Numbered from the stretch's first letter, positions 52,066 through 61,597 are shown. The stretch: DNA of 64,000 nucleotides from CAWHJN01 sp963829705 (GCA_963829705.1 CAWHJN010000005.1:1302001-1366000); one strand, 5' to 3'. Numbers and translations: made by a program. Notes: generated by a model from the letters alone, not told the origin.

Positions 52066-53543
52066 GTGAGCGATTCGCATCACAAGAACCTGGCGTTCAC
52101 CGCCCACTACGACGAGCCCGAGCCGCTCGTCAAGGGCGGGCTGGGGTTCCACGACATCACCGAGCTGGTCTCGTACCACACCGAGAAAAAGACGCCGCTG
52201 GGCTGGTACTTCGCTTTCATCGCCGACTTCACTTGCTGATGGTACTGCTCGGCGCGCTGAGTTACCAGGTGTACAACGGCGTCGGCGTGTGGGGCAACAA
52301 CATCCCCGTCGGGTGGGGCTGGCCCATCGTCAACTTCGTGTGGTGGGTCGGTATCGGCCACGCGGGCACGCTGATCTCGGCCATCCTCTTCCTGTTCCGG
52401 CAGCGGTGGCGCACGTCCATCAACCGGGCGGCGGAGGCGATGACGATTTTCGCCGTCATGTGCGCGCTCATCTTCCCGACGTTCCACGTGGGCCGCGTGT
52501 GGGTGGTGTACTGGCTGCTCCCGATTCCCAACCAGATGGAGATGTGGCCGCAGTTCCGCAGCCCGCTCCTGTGGGACGTGTTCGCGGTGTCGAGCTACTT
52601 TATCGTGTCGCTGACGTTCTGGTACGTGGGCCTCATCCCTGACCTCGCCACGCTGCGCGACCGCGCGACGGGGCTGCGCGCCAAGATCCTGGGCATCTTC
52701 TCGATGGGGTGGACGGGCGCAAACCGCCACTGGCGCAACTACGAGAAAGCCTACCTCATCCTGGCAGGCCTCGCCACGCCGCTCGTGCTCTCGGTTCACT
52801 CCGTGGTGTCGTTCGACTTTGCCGTCTCCATCATTCCGGGCTGGCACACGACGATTTTCCCGCCTTACTTCGTCGCGGGTGCCATCTTCTCGGGCTTCGC
52901 AATGGTGGTGACGCTGCTGGTGGTGGCGCGCAAGGTCTACAACCTCGAAAACCTCATCACGATCGATCACCTGGAGAAGATGAACATCATCATCTTGCTC
53001 ACGGGCACCATCGTCGGCTTCGCGTACATCACGGAGTTTTTCATCGCGTGGTACAGCCAGGTCGAGTACGAGCAGTACCAGTTCTTCTCGGTGCGGTGGA
53101 CGGGGCCGTTCGCGTGGGCGTACTGGACGATGATGTTCTGCAACCTCGTCGCGCCGCAGCTTTTCTGGTTCAAGAAGCTGCGCCGCTCCATTCCGGTGAT
53201 GTTCGCGCTCTCGATCGTCGTCAACATCGGCATGTGGTTCGAGCGCTTCGTGATCACCGTGGTGTCGCTGCACCGCGACTTCCTGCCGTCGTCGTGGGGC
53301 TACTACAGCCCCACGATCGTCGACGTGCTGACGTACCTGGGTACGTTCGGGCTCTTCTTTACGATGTTCCTGCTCTTCCTGCGCTTCCTGCCGATGGTGG
53401 CGATCTCGGAAGTCAAGGCCATCCTGCCCGAAGCCGACCCGCACTTCTACGATCCCCACGAGGGCGACGGCCACGCCAACATGGACGTGCCCTACGCGCA
53501 GCCTGCCTCGGAGACGGATTCCAAACGGCCCGACGCCCTCTGA
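52066..53543 (+). CDS. actC: alternative complex III subunit C (NrfD-like membrane subunit), 5' frameshift
   Basis: About 492 residues after repair. GTG start 52066: SDSHHKNLAFTAHYDEPEPL, VKGGLGFHDITELVSYHTEK, KTPLGWYFAFIADF; the frame then changes at ~52215-52230 to LLMVLLGALSYQVYNGVGVW with GNNIPVGWGWPIVNFVWWVG. About ten membrane segments follow, as in NrfD/PsrC: FPTFHVGRVWVVYWLLPIPN, AYLILAGLATPLVLSVHSVV, PAFAWAYW-type helix near 350, LYFTMFLLF-like end. It binds menaquinol and pairs with ActF. One missing base explains the break; loss of this subunit would disable the complex, so a sequencing error is likely. Confidence 0.9.
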
Positions 53544-53547
53544 TGCC

Positions 53548-54219
53548 ATGAAAGAACTCCTTACCGAAGTCAAAAGCACGATGGGCATCTACGACGGCGA
53601 CGGCCCCGTCTACGGTGTCCTGGCCGAGTTCGCACATCCGGGCGCGCTGCTGAAGGCGGCGAAGACGGTGCGCGAGGCGGGCTACCGGCATTTCGACACG
53701 CACTCGCCGTTTCCTGTCCACGGCATGGACCGGGCGATGGGGCTGCCGCCGTCGAAGGTGGGTTTCGCCGCGCTGGGCGGCGGCCTGACGGGCCTGGCGC
53801 TGGGCACGTGGCTGCAATGGTGGACGAGTGCGGTGGATTACCCGCTCAACATCTCCAACAAGCCGCTCTTTGCCTACGAACCGAGCATTCCGGTGATGTT
53901 CGAACTCACGATCCTGCTGTCGGCGCTGGGTGCCGTGGCTGGCATGTTCGCGCTCAACGGGCTGCCACGCCCCTGGAACCCGCTCTTCTACAGCCCCTCG
54001 TTTGCCCGCGCCACCGACGACGGCTTTTTCCTCCACATCGCCTCGTCCGACCGGCAGTTCGACCTCGACGCCACCGCGCGGGTGCTCACCGACGCGGGCG
54101 CGCTGCGCGTCGAGACGCTGCGCGAGCCCGACGCCGTCCGCGACACGGACGACCACGCCGTGGCCCTCGTCGATGGCGAGACCATCTACGTCACCTCTGA
54201 GCCCTCTTCGCACGCATGA
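53548..54219 (+). CDS. actD: alternative complex III subunit D (DUF3341)
   Basis: 223 residues. DUF3341 pattern: YGVLAEFAHPGALLKAAKTV, REAGYRHFDTHSPFPVHGMD, AMGLPPSKVGFAALGGGLTG, two membrane helices (GFAALGGGLTGLALGTWLQW; MFELTILLSALGAVAGMFAL) and a soluble end with SSDRQFDLDATARVLTDAGA. Accessory membrane subunit of ACIII. Four bases after actC and overlapping actE (ATGATG at 54216). Confidence 0.93.
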   Translation: MKELLTEVKSTMGIYDGDGPVYGVLAEFAHPGALLKAAKTVREAGYRHFDTHSPFPVHGMDRAMGLPPSKVGFAALGGGLTGLALGTWLQWWTSAVDYPLNISNKPLFAYEPSIPVMFELTILLSALGAVAGMFALNGLPRPWNPLFYSPSFARATDDGFFLHIASSDRQFDLDATARVLTDAGALRVETLREPDAVRDTDDHAVALVDGETIYVTSEPSSHA

Positions 54220-54932
54220 TGCGTTTCTCCACTGCCTTGCTCGCGTTCGCTGCCGCCCTGGTGATGCTCACCGGGTGCCGGGGGATGGTGTCGGAAAAAC
54301 CGCCCATCCACCCTAACCTCAACATGGACTTCCAGGAGAAATTCGATCCCCAGGAAGCCAACCCTTACTTCGCCGACGGGCGCGCCATGCGGACGCCCGT
54401 GGCGGGTACCGTGCCCCGTGGCTTCCTCCGGTCGGACACCCGGCTCTACAACGGACGTGGCGAGGGCGGTGAGTATCTGGCCGTGATGCCTGTTCCGTTG
54501 ACACGCGAGCTGCTCGTGCGCGGGCAGGAGCGCTACAACATCTTCTGCTCCGTTTGCCACGGCAAGGCGGGCAACGGAAAGGGCATCATCATGACGGGCG
54601 GCTACGGCTATACGCCTGCGCCGAGCTACCACGAGCCTCGGTTGCGCCGGGGAGGCGACACGGGTGCGGACGGCTACATCTTCGATGTCATCACCAACGG
54701 TGTGCGCTCGATGCCGGGTTACGCGCAGCAGATCCCCGTGGCGGATCGCTGGGCCATCGTCGCCTACATCCGTGCGCTCCAACGCTCGCAGAACGCCGAG
54801 CGCGGCGACCTTCCCGCCGACGTGCTCCGCAACCTGGAGCAGAATCAGAGCGCCAACATGAGCGGCGGTTCTACCGGCACTGCGCCCGGCACCACTCCCA
54901 GCGACGCCGCTCCGACGCCCGACGAAAACTGA
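54216..54932 (+). CDS. actE: alternative complex III subunit E, monoheme lipoprotein cytochrome c
   Basis: 238 residues. Lipobox MMRFSTALLAFAAALVMLTG then C, so membrane-anchored by lipid. One CSVCHGKAGNGKGIIMTGGY heme site and axial Met in RSMPGYAQQIPVADRWAIVA. Acidic disordered tail rich in Gly/Thr/Pro. The ANPYFADGRAMRTPVAGTVP phrase is typical of ActE. It hands electrons from ActA/B to the oxidase's cytochrome. Its start overlaps actD, and actF starts 33 bases later. Confidence 0.93.
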   Translation: MMRFSTALLAFAAALVMLTGCRGMVSEKPPIHPNLNMDFQEKFDPQEANPYFADGRAMRTPVAGTVPRGFLRSDTRLYNGRGEGGEYLAVMPVPLTRELLVRGQERYNIFCSVCHGKAGNGKGIIMTGGYGYTPAPSYHEPRLRRGGDTGADGYIFDVITNGVRSMPGYAQQIPVADRWAIVAYIRALQRSQNAERGDLPADVLRNLEQNQSANMSGGSTGTAPGTTPSDAAPTPDEN

Positions 54933-54965
54933 GCCGCCTCCGGCGCTTTTACCTCACCCGACCTC

Positions 54966-56240
54966 ATGGCTTCTACGCTTCGTTCCAGCGCCCTCGCCAC
55001 CTGGCTCCTCGATCCCTTCGAGGCGACGGTGGATGCGCACGCCGACGCGACGTTTCGTTTGCGCGAGGGCAGCAAGCCCTGGTTCATCCCGCTCCTGGCG
55101 AGCCTCGCCTTTCTCGTCATCGCCGCCGTCGGCTGGGTCGTCGATCCGCAGCGGTTCTACTTCGCCTACCTCGTGGGCTGGATGTTCTGCGTGACACTGT
55201 CGCTCGGCGGGTTGTTCTTCGTGATGATTCACCACCTCACGAAGTCGCACTGGGCCGTCGTCGTGCGGCGCATCGCGGAGGTGCTGGCGATGTCGTTTCC
55301 TGTGCTACTGCTGCTCTCGATTCCCATCTTCATCGGGATGCACGACCTGTTCCACTGGACGCACCTCGACCTGTACGATCCCACCTCGCCTGAATTCGAT
55401 CCTGTGCTCGCGGGCAAACGATCGTTCTTGAACACGCCCTTTTTCATCGTCCGCGTGCTGCTCTACTTCGCGCTCTGGACGCTGATCTCCTACAGGCTCT
55501 ACAAACTCTCCGTGCGGCAGGACGTCGATCCGGCGATGGACATTCCCGCGTTGCAGCGTAAGACGAGTGCGTGGGGCATCCCCGTCTTCGCCCTCACGAT
55601 CTCGTTCGCGTCGTACGACCTGCTGATGTCGCTCGACCCGCACTGGTTCTCGACCATCTTCGGCGTCTACATCTTTGCGGGCGCCTTCTGGTCGGCGGTG
55701 GCTTTCATCGCCATCGTCGGCATCCTCCTCCAGCGCATGGGCGTCCTGCGCGGCGTGGTGACCAAAGAACATTACCACGACCTCGGCAAGTGGATGTTTG
55801 CCTTCACCGTGTTCTGGGCCTACATCGCGTTCTCGCAGTACATGCTCATCTGGTATGCGAACCTGAAGGAGGAGACCATCTGGTTTCTGCACCGGATGGA
55901 ACACGGCTGGGGGTATCACAGCGCCGTGCTGCTCGCGCTCCACTTCATCCTGCCGTTCATCATCCTGCTGCCGCGCAGCGCCAAGCGCTCGCTGCCGCTG
56001 CTGTCGATCATGGCCGTCTGGTTCTTCATCATGCAGTGGTTCGACCTGCACTGGCTTGCGCTGCCAGGCCTGACGACGCTCCACCCCGAGCAGGCCACCT
56101 TTAGCTGGATCGACATCACGGCATGGCTGGGCCTCTTCGGGTTGTTCGTGAGCCTGTTTCTCTACCGGCTCGGGCGGCACAGCCTGGTGCCCGTCAACGA
56201 CCCGCGCCTGCCCAAGTCGATCGCGTTCGAGAACGTCTGA
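54966..56240 (+). CDS. actF: alternative complex III subunit F (NrfD-like paralogue of ActC)
   Basis: 424 residues. Ten membrane segments. Motifs: FIPLLASLAFLVIAAVGWVV, LFFVMIHHLTKSHWAVVVRR, VLLLLSIPIFIGMHDLFHWT, FALTISFASYDLLMSLDPHW, FSTIFGVYIFAGAFWSAVAF, WAYIAFSQYMLIWYANLKEE. The SxDPHWFSTxxGVY block is an ActF hallmark. Second polytopic subunit of ACIII. Gene directly precedes the FN3/TM gene. Confidence 0.95.
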   Translation: MASTLRSSALATWLLDPFEATVDAHADATFRLREGSKPWFIPLLASLAFLVIAAVGWVVDPQRFYFAYLVGWMFCVTLSLGGLFFVMIHHLTKSHWAVVVRRIAEVLAMSFPVLLLLSIPIFIGMHDLFHWTHLDLYDPTSPEFDPVLAGKRSFLNTPFFIVRVLLYFALWTLISYRLYKLSVRQDVDPAMDIPALQRKTSAWGIPVFALTISFASYDLLMSLDPHWFSTIFGVYIFAGAFWSAVAFIAIVGILLQRMGVLRGVVTKEHYHDLGKWMFAFTVFWAYIAFSQYMLIWYANLKEETIWFLHRMEHGWGYHSAVLLALHFILPFIILLPRSAKRSLPLLSIMAVWFFIMQWFDLHWLALPGLTTLHPEQATFSWIDITAWLGLFGLFVSLFLYRLGRHSLVPVNDPRLPKSIAFENV

Positions 56241-56336
56241 TGAGACGTTCGGTAGTTTCTGAAAGCGTATCGCCGCTCGTTCACTCCTGACCTGACCCCG
56301 TGGGTGCCGGGCGCGTACCGCCCTGGGATCCCGCGT

Positions 56337-57140
56337 ATGAATATGGCAAACGTCTCTTCCCGCACCCCGTTGACCGACCCCGTCCTGGTGTCTCCGCAGC
56401 GCGAAGCCCCGGTGACGGGGCGCGAGGTGGAACTGCGATGGGAGCCCGTTCGAGGGGCTCGCGCCTACCTTGTGCAGATCGCCACCGACACCGACTTCAG
56501 GCAGGTCGTGCTGGAGGAATCCGCAGGGGCAGAAACCTCGCTGCGCCTTCAGGATGCCTTTCCCGAAGACCGCACGACGTTCTACTGGCGCGTGTTCGCG
56601 CAGGGCGAGGGCGGCGAGAGCCCGGGCGAGCACGTCGAGAGTTTCATCGCGATGACGCCGGACGAGGTGCAGGCCGCGCCAGTGGTGGAACCGGACACTG
56701 AGGAGTCGCTCGGGCCGGGCGCAGCATTGGTCAAGGCCGCCGGTGCCGAGGCTGCTGCCGAGGCAACGGGTAGCGACAAGGCCGCGGTACAGGCCAACGC
56801 GATGGGCGTCGAGCCCGAGGGCGTCGAGTCCGCGCAGATCCTGGGGATCACCCTGAGCGTGATCGTGGCGCTCGCCATCATCATCGTCCTGCTGTTCAAC
56901 TGGAAGGCCACCGTCAGCGAAGCCACGGCGGTGCAGGCGGTGGGCGAGTCAGGCTATCCCGAACTACGGGAAGTGGAAAGCTCCGCCGCCCGCGAACTCG
57001 ACCATTACGAAGTCCTCAACGACGCCAATGGCGTCTACCGCGTGCCCATCGACCGGGTCATCACGATCCTGTCGAACGAGGCCCGGACGAGCAGCGACAC
57101 GGCGTATTCATCGGAACTGCCCTTCTTCAATCCACGTTGA
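56337..57140 (+). CDS. FN3-domain single-pass membrane protein of the ACIII/caa3 operon
   Basis: 267 residues with start 56337 (MNMANVSSRTPLT); starts at 56304 (GTG) and 56343 are alternatives. Residues ~10-100: a fibronectin-type-III-like domain (PVLVSPQREAPVTGREVELR, WEPVRGARAYLVQIATDTDF, FYWRVFAQGEGGES). A spacer rich in Ala/Glu follows, then a membrane helix (ILGITLSVIVALAIIIVLLF) and a short outer part ending YRVPIDRVITILSNEARTSS. Lacks redox motifs. It sits between actF and sco and is probably co-transcribed; a structural or assembly role in the ACIII-oxidase supercomplex is a guess from position only. Confidence 0.65.
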   Translation: MNMANVSSRTPLTDPVLVSPQREAPVTGREVELRWEPVRGARAYLVQIATDTDFRQVVLEESAGAETSLRLQDAFPEDRTTFYWRVFAQGEGGESPGEHVESFIAMTPDEVQAAPVVEPDTEESLGPGAALVKAAGAEAAAEATGSDKAAVQANAMGVEPEGVESAQILGITLSVIVALAIIIVLLFNWKATVSEATAVQAVGESGYPELREVESSAARELDHYEVLNDANGVYRVPIDRVITILSNEARTSSDTAYSSELPFFNPR

Positions 57141-57168
57141 TCCCCGCGCCTGCAACTCGTTGTTTTCC

Positions 57169-57987
57169 ATGCGTCTGACGGCTCTTTTTCTGCTGCTGGC
57201 CGTGTTCGTCACGGGGGCGCTCCAGAACGCGCAGGCTCAACTGGCGGAGCAGACGGTGCCGGGCACGGAGGACGTCGGGCTGGACGACCACATCGGGCAG
57301 ATGCTGCCGCTCGACCTGACGTTTACCGACGAAAACGGCGAGACCGTGCAGCTGGGCGACTACTTCGCGGACGGCAAGCCCGTCGTGTTGAGCCTCGTCT
57401 ACTACGACTGCCCGATGCTGTGCAACCTCATCCTCGACGGCTTCACGCGGACGATGACGGAAATTCCGCAGACGCCCGGCGTCGACTACACCATCGTCAC
57501 GGTTTCCTTTGATCCCAGCGAAACGACCGAACAGGCACGACGGCAGAAGGCCCGGCACATGGAGATGCTGGGCCGGGAAGGCGCGGAGGACGGCTGGCAC
57601 TTCCTCACCGGCGGCGACGACAACATCTTCGCGCTCGCCGATGCCGTCGGCTTTCGCTACCGCTGGGACGAAGATTCGCAGCAGTACGCCCACCCCGCCG
57701 CGCTGACGTTTGCGCAGGCGGACGGCACCATCTCGCGTTACCTCACGGGCGTCACCTTCACGCCCACCGACCTGCGCGCTGCCCTCACCGAAGCCTCCGA
57801 AGGCAAGACGGGTACGTTCGTCGATCAGTTCATTATGTTCTGCTTTCAGTACAACCCGGACACGCACACCTATTCGCTCATGGCGTCGCGCCTGATGATG
57901 GCGGGTGGCGCGCTGACGGTGCTGCTGCTGGGACTGACTCTTTCGCTCCTCTCGCGCCGGCACGACACGGCGTCGCCGCTCGCCTAA
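57169..57987 (+). CDS. SCO1/SenC-like copper chaperone
   Basis: 272 residues from ATG 57169; signal peptide MRLTALFLLLAVFVTGALQN then AQAQ. Thioredoxin-like SCO domain: DLTFTDENGETVQLGDYFAD, VVLSLVYYDCPMLCNLILDG (copper-binding CPMLC), YTIVTVSFDPSETTEQARRQ, HFLTGGDDNIFALADAVGFR and QYAHPAALTFAQADG (His ligand). A C-terminal membrane helix (GGALTVLLLGLTLSLLSRRH) anchors it, unlike many SCO proteins. It delivers Cu to the CuA site of subunit II, encoded next, 19 bases downstream. Confidence 0.92.
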   Translation: MRLTALFLLLAVFVTGALQNAQAQLAEQTVPGTEDVGLDDHIGQMLPLDLTFTDENGETVQLGDYFADGKPVVLSLVYYDCPMLCNLILDGFTRTMTEIPQTPGVDYTIVTVSFDPSETTEQARRQKARHMEMLGREGAEDGWHFLTGGDDNIFALADAVGFRYRWDEDSQQYAHPAALTFAQADGTISRYLTGVTFTPTDLRAALTEASEGKTGTFVDQFIMFCFQYNPDTHTYSLMASRLMMAGGALTVLLLGLTLSLLSRRHDTASPLA

Positions 57988-58006
57988 CCTTACCCGACGA
58001 ATCATT

Positions 58007-58954
58007 ATGGAAGACAAGGGCACGCTCTGGCTTCCCGAGTCCGCCTCCACGCTGGCCCCGACGATTGACTGGTTGTTCAACTTCGTCAACTATGTCAGCC
58101 TGCTATTCTTCCTCCTGGTGGTGGGAGGCATGCTGTACTTCGCCTACAAATACCGGCGGCGCAGCCCCAATGAACGCCCCGTCCCGATCAAGGAGAGCAA
58201 GCTCCTCGAAGGCGCGTGGATCATCGTCCCGACGCTGCTGGTGCTCGTGGTCTTCACGTGGGGCTTCAAGGGCTACGTCCAACTCAACGTCGCCCCGCCC
58301 GACTCCTACGAGATTCAGGTGACGGCCTACCAGTGGGGCTGGAATTTTGCGTATCCCAACGAAGGCTTCACCACGGCGGGCGAGATCTACGTGCCCGTCA
58401 ACCGCCCCGTCCGCATCCGGATGCACTCGACGGACGTGCTGCACTCGTTCTTTATCCCCGCCTTCCGCGTCAAGCAGGACGTGCTGCCGGGCCGCTACTC
58501 GTCCGTCTGGTTCCAGGCGACGAAGACGGGGGTGTACGACATCTTCTGCACCGAATACTGCGGCACGAGCCACTCGGCGATGCTGGGCAAAGTCCACGTC
58601 GTCGATCAGAACACCTTCGACGACTGGGTGCTCACGGGGGGCGCGGGTGACGCGGCGAACCTGCCGCCCGCCGAGTACGGCGCCATCATCGCCAATCAAA
58701 ATGGCTGCTTCGCCTGCCACTCCACGGATGGCTCGCGCATGGTGGGGCCAACGTGGCAGGGTCTTTTCGGGACGACAGGCCACCCGACGAGCGCAGGGCC
58801 GGTGACAGTGGATGAGAATTACATCCGCGAGTCGATCTTGATGCCGGGAGCCAAGATCGTCGAGGGGTACCCCAACGTGATGCCCGCCAACTACGCTTCG
58901 ATGACGGAGGATCAGCTCAACGCGCTCATCGCCTACATCCAGTCGCTTCAGTAA
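58007..58954 (+). CDS. coxB: caa3 oxidase subunit II with fused cytochrome c
   Basis: 315 residues. Two N-terminal membrane helices (YVSLLFFLLVVGGMLYFAYK; GAWIIVPTLLVLVVFTWGFK). CuA domain: QVTAYQWGWNFAYPNEGF, LHSFFIPAFRVKQDVLPGRY, and the CuA ligand block IFCTEYCGTSHSAMLGKVHV. After a linker, a fused cytochrome c with CFACHSTDGSRMVGPTWQGL and the distal Met region (YPNVMPANYASM). This fusion defines a caa3-type oxidase, which accepts electrons from ActE or a soluble carrier. A hairpin separates it from coxA. Confidence 0.95.
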   Translation: MEDKGTLWLPESASTLAPTIDWLFNFVNYVSLLFFLLVVGGMLYFAYKYRRRSPNERPVPIKESKLLEGAWIIVPTLLVLVVFTWGFKGYVQLNVAPPDSYEIQVTAYQWGWNFAYPNEGFTTAGEIYVPVNRPVRIRMHSTDVLHSFFIPAFRVKQDVLPGRYSSVWFQATKTGVYDIFCTEYCGTSHSAMLGKVHVVDQNTFDDWVLTGGAGDAANLPPAEYGAIIANQNGCFACHSTDGSRMVGPTWQGLFGTTGHPTSAGPVTVDENYIRESILMPGAKIVEGYPNVMPANYASMTEDQLNALIAYIQSLQ

Positions 58955-58964
58955 TTCTACAGCA

Positions 58965-58998
58965 CAGACCCGGCGGTTTTGGAAACCCGCCGGGTCTG
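58965..58998. promoter_or_regulatory. perfect 12-base hairpin between coxB and coxA
   Basis: CAGACCCGGCGG (58965-58976) and CCGCCGGGTCTG (58987-58998) with a 10-base loop. No U-run follows on either strand, so it is not a standard terminator. It sits 10 bases after the coxB stop and 17 bases before the coxA start. Candidate mRNA-processing or stabilising element that sets subunit stoichiometry. Confidence 0.7.
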
Positions 58999-59015
58999 GA
59001 TGAACCTCCACTCCT

Positions 59016-60731
59016 ATGGCACATACCGCCACCGCCCCGGCTCCTGCCGCGCACGCACACGCCGCGCACGGGGCCGATTACAACTACCTCAACGCCGAGA
59101 AGGGCCTCAAGTCGTGGTTGACGACGGTGGACCACAAGCGCATCGGGATCATGTACCTGATCACGCTGGCGCTGGTCTTCCTGGCTGCCGGCACGTTTGC
59201 CATCCTCGTCCGCACCGAGTTGATCTCGCAGGGGCAGACGATCATGACGGCGGAGAATTACAACTTCACCTTCACGATGCACGGCGTCTTTATGACGTTC
59301 CTGTTTCTCGTGCCGGCCACGCCTGCCATCCTGGGCAACTTCATCCTGCCGATGCAACTCGGGGCGAAGGACGTGGCTTTTCCGCGCCTCAACCTGGCGT
59401 CGTGGTACGTCTACCTCATCGGCGGCGCACTCGTGATGGCGTCGCTCTTCGTCGGTAAGATGGACACGGGCTGGACGTTCTACACGCCGTACTCGACGCA
59501 GACCAACTCGTCGGTCATCTTCCTGACGCTGGCCATCTTCATCGCGGGCTTCGCCTCGATCTTCACGGGCATCAACTTCATCGTGACCATCCACAAGATG
59601 CGCGCGCCGGGGCTGACGTGGAACCGCCTGCCGCTGTTCGTCTGGGCCATGTACGCGGTGAGTGTGGTGCAAATTCTGGCCACGCCCGTGCTCGGCGTGA
59701 CGATGCTGCTGCTCTTCGCCGAGCGCATCTTCAGCATCGGCATCTTCGACCCGAACCTCGGCGGCGACCCGATCCTGTTCCAGCACTTCTTCTGGTTCTA
59801 CAGCCACCCGGCGGTCTACATCACCATTCTGCCCGCCTTCGGCATCATCTCCGAACTGATGGCCACGTTCTCGCGGCAGCGCATCTACGGCTACCGCGCC
59901 GTGGCGCTCTCGTCGGTGGCCATCGCCCTCCTCGGGTTCCTCGTATGGGGCCACCACATGTTCGTGAGCGGGCAGTCGGCCATCGCCGCGATCATCTTCT
60001 CGCTCATCACCTACCTCATCGGCATCCCGAGCGGCATCAAAGTCTTCAACTGGGTAGCGACGATGTACCGCGGCTCCGTGTGGCTGCAAACGCCGATGAT
60101 CTACGCGCTCATGTTCCTCTTCATGTTCACCATCGGCGGGCTGACGGGCATCATGGTGGGCGTGCTGTCGGTGGACGTGCACCTGCACGACACGTACTAC
60201 GTCGTCGGCCACTTCCACTACGTGATGATGGGCGGCTCGGTAGTGGCCCTCATCGGCGGGATGTATTACTGGTTTCCGAAGATGTTTGGCAAGATGTACC
60301 CGGAGCTGCCGGCCAAGATCGCCGCGATCTTCGTGTTCATCGGGCTCAACACGACGTTCTTCACCCAGCTCATCCTGGGCTCGCAGGGCATGCCGCGCCG
60401 CTACTACGATTACCTGCCCGAGTACGCCACGCTGCACATGATCTCGTCGATTGGCTCGTACATCCTGGCTACCGGTCTTTTCATCGTGCTGGGTACGTGG
60501 ATCTGGGGGCTGCTCAAGGGCAAGAAGGCCCCGGCAAACCCGTGGGGCGCGGCCACGCTCGAGTGGACGAACGCCACCAGCCCGCCCGATCCGCACAACT
60601 TCACGCACACGCCCATCGTCACGCGCGGGCCGTACGACTTCCACCTCGCCGACGAGGTCTTCGTCACCACCACGGGCGACGGGCAGGGCGATGGCGCTGC
60701 GGTCGTGAGCGCGCGTCCCCTCAAGAGCTGA
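59016..60731 (+). CDS. coxA: caa3 oxidase subunit I, A2-type heme-copper oxidase
   Basis: 571 residues, twelve membrane helices. Begins with a His/Ala-rich tail (HAHAAHGAD) then LKSWLTTVDHKRIGIMYLIT. Low-spin heme ligand in NFTFTMHGVFMTFLFLVPAT. Active-site helix reads FWFYSHPAVYITILPAFGII: the Glu of A1 enzymes is replaced by the YSHPxVY motif that defines the A2 family, as described for Rhodothermus marinus caa3. CuB His pair in VWGHHMFVSG; heme ligands in HLHDTYYVVGHFHYVMMGGS. Reduces O2 and pumps protons. Followed by coxC after 77 bases. Confidence 0.97.
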   Translation: MAHTATAPAPAAHAHAAHGADYNYLNAEKGLKSWLTTVDHKRIGIMYLITLALVFLAAGTFAILVRTELISQGQTIMTAENYNFTFTMHGVFMTFLFLVPATPAILGNFILPMQLGAKDVAFPRLNLASWYVYLIGGALVMASLFVGKMDTGWTFYTPYSTQTNSSVIFLTLAIFIAGFASIFTGINFIVTIHKMRAPGLTWNRLPLFVWAMYAVSVVQILATPVLGVTMLLLFAERIFSIGIFDPNLGGDPILFQHFFWFYSHPAVYITILPAFGIISELMATFSRQRIYGYRAVALSSVAIALLGFLVWGHHMFVSGQSAIAAIIFSLITYLIGIPSGIKVFNWVATMYRGSVWLQTPMIYALMFLFMFTIGGLTGIMVGVLSVDVHLHDTYYVVGHFHYVMMGGSVVALIGGMYYWFPKMFGKMYPELPAKIAAIFVFIGLNTTFFTQLILGSQGMPRRYYDYLPEYATLHMISSIGSYILATGLFIVLGTWIWGLLKGKKAPANPWGAATLEWTNATSPPDPHNFTHTPIVTRGPYDFHLADEVFVTTTGDGQGDGAAVVSARPLKS

Positions 60732-60808
60732 GTCTGTCTGTTCGTCGGTTGGTCGGGTAGGCAAGCACCCGCACCGACCCGCCGGCTAACCTCACCAATC
60801 TGCATTCC

Positions 60809-61513
60809 ATGGCCTCTTCGTCCGCGATCACCGTCGATGCGCCCGGCACCCACGCCGAGACGCATCACGACCACCCGCCTCACCTGCAGCACCATTTTGT
60901 CTCGTCCGAGCAGCAGTTCGACTCGGCCAAAATGGGGATGTGGCTCTTTCTCGCCACCGAAATCCTGCTCTTCAGCGGGATGTTCGTCTCCTACACGGTT
61001 TACCGCGTCTGGAACCCTGAGGTGTTCGAGCAGGCCTCGCACGCGCTCAACCCGTGGCTCGGCCTTGGCAACACGCTCGTGCTGCTCGCTTCGTCGTGGA
61101 CGATGGCGATGGCGATCAACTCGATCCAGCGGGCCGATCAGGCAGGGCTGACGCGCTACCTGCTGCTGACTATCGGAGGCGCCCTCCTCTTCCTGCTCGT
61201 CAAGGCTTACGAGTACGGTACGAAGTTCAGCCACGGCATCATGCCCGGCAAGTACTTCCATCCACACGGCGAGTATGCCTCGTTCGACGTGCCGATGATG
61301 AAGCAGTTCTTCTCGATCTACTACATGGCCACGGGCATCCACGCCATCCACATCATCGCCGGGGTGGGCGTGCTCGTGTGGATGTGGTTCCGCGCCCGCA
61401 AGCGCGAGTTCTCGTCGGCCTACTACACGCCCGTCGAGTGCGCCGGGCTGTACTGGCACCTCGTGGACATCATCTGGATCTTCCTCTTCCCGCTGATTTA
61501 CCTCATTCACTGA
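60809..61513 (+). CDS. coxC: cytochrome c oxidase subunit III
   Basis: 234 residues. His-rich cytosolic lead (THAETHHDHPPHLQHHF), then five membrane helices: MGMWLFLATEILLFSGMFVS, TLVLLASSWTMAMAINSIQR, YLLLTIGGALLFLLVKAYEY, FFSIYYMATGIHAIHIIAGV, and WHLVDIIWIFLFPLIYLIH at the end. Five helices rather than seven fits the caa3-type subunit III. Non-redox stabilising subunit. Next gene follows after 84 bases. Confidence 0.93.
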   Translation: MASSSAITVDAPGTHAETHHDHPPHLQHHFVSSEQQFDSAKMGMWLFLATEILLFSGMFVSYTVYRVWNPEVFEQASHALNPWLGLGNTLVLLASSWTMAMAINSIQRADQAGLTRYLLLTIGGALLFLLVKAYEYGTKFSHGIMPGKYFHPHGEYASFDVPMMKQFFSIYYMATGIHAIHIIAGVGVLVWMWFRARKREFSSAYYTPVECAGLYWHLVDIIWIFLFPLIYLIH

Positions 61514-61597
61514 GAACGTAGAGGGTGGAGATCAGAGGTTGGAGTAGCACTGCGTCTCCCGGCCTCCCATCGCTAACCTCGAACCTTCATCTCTCGC

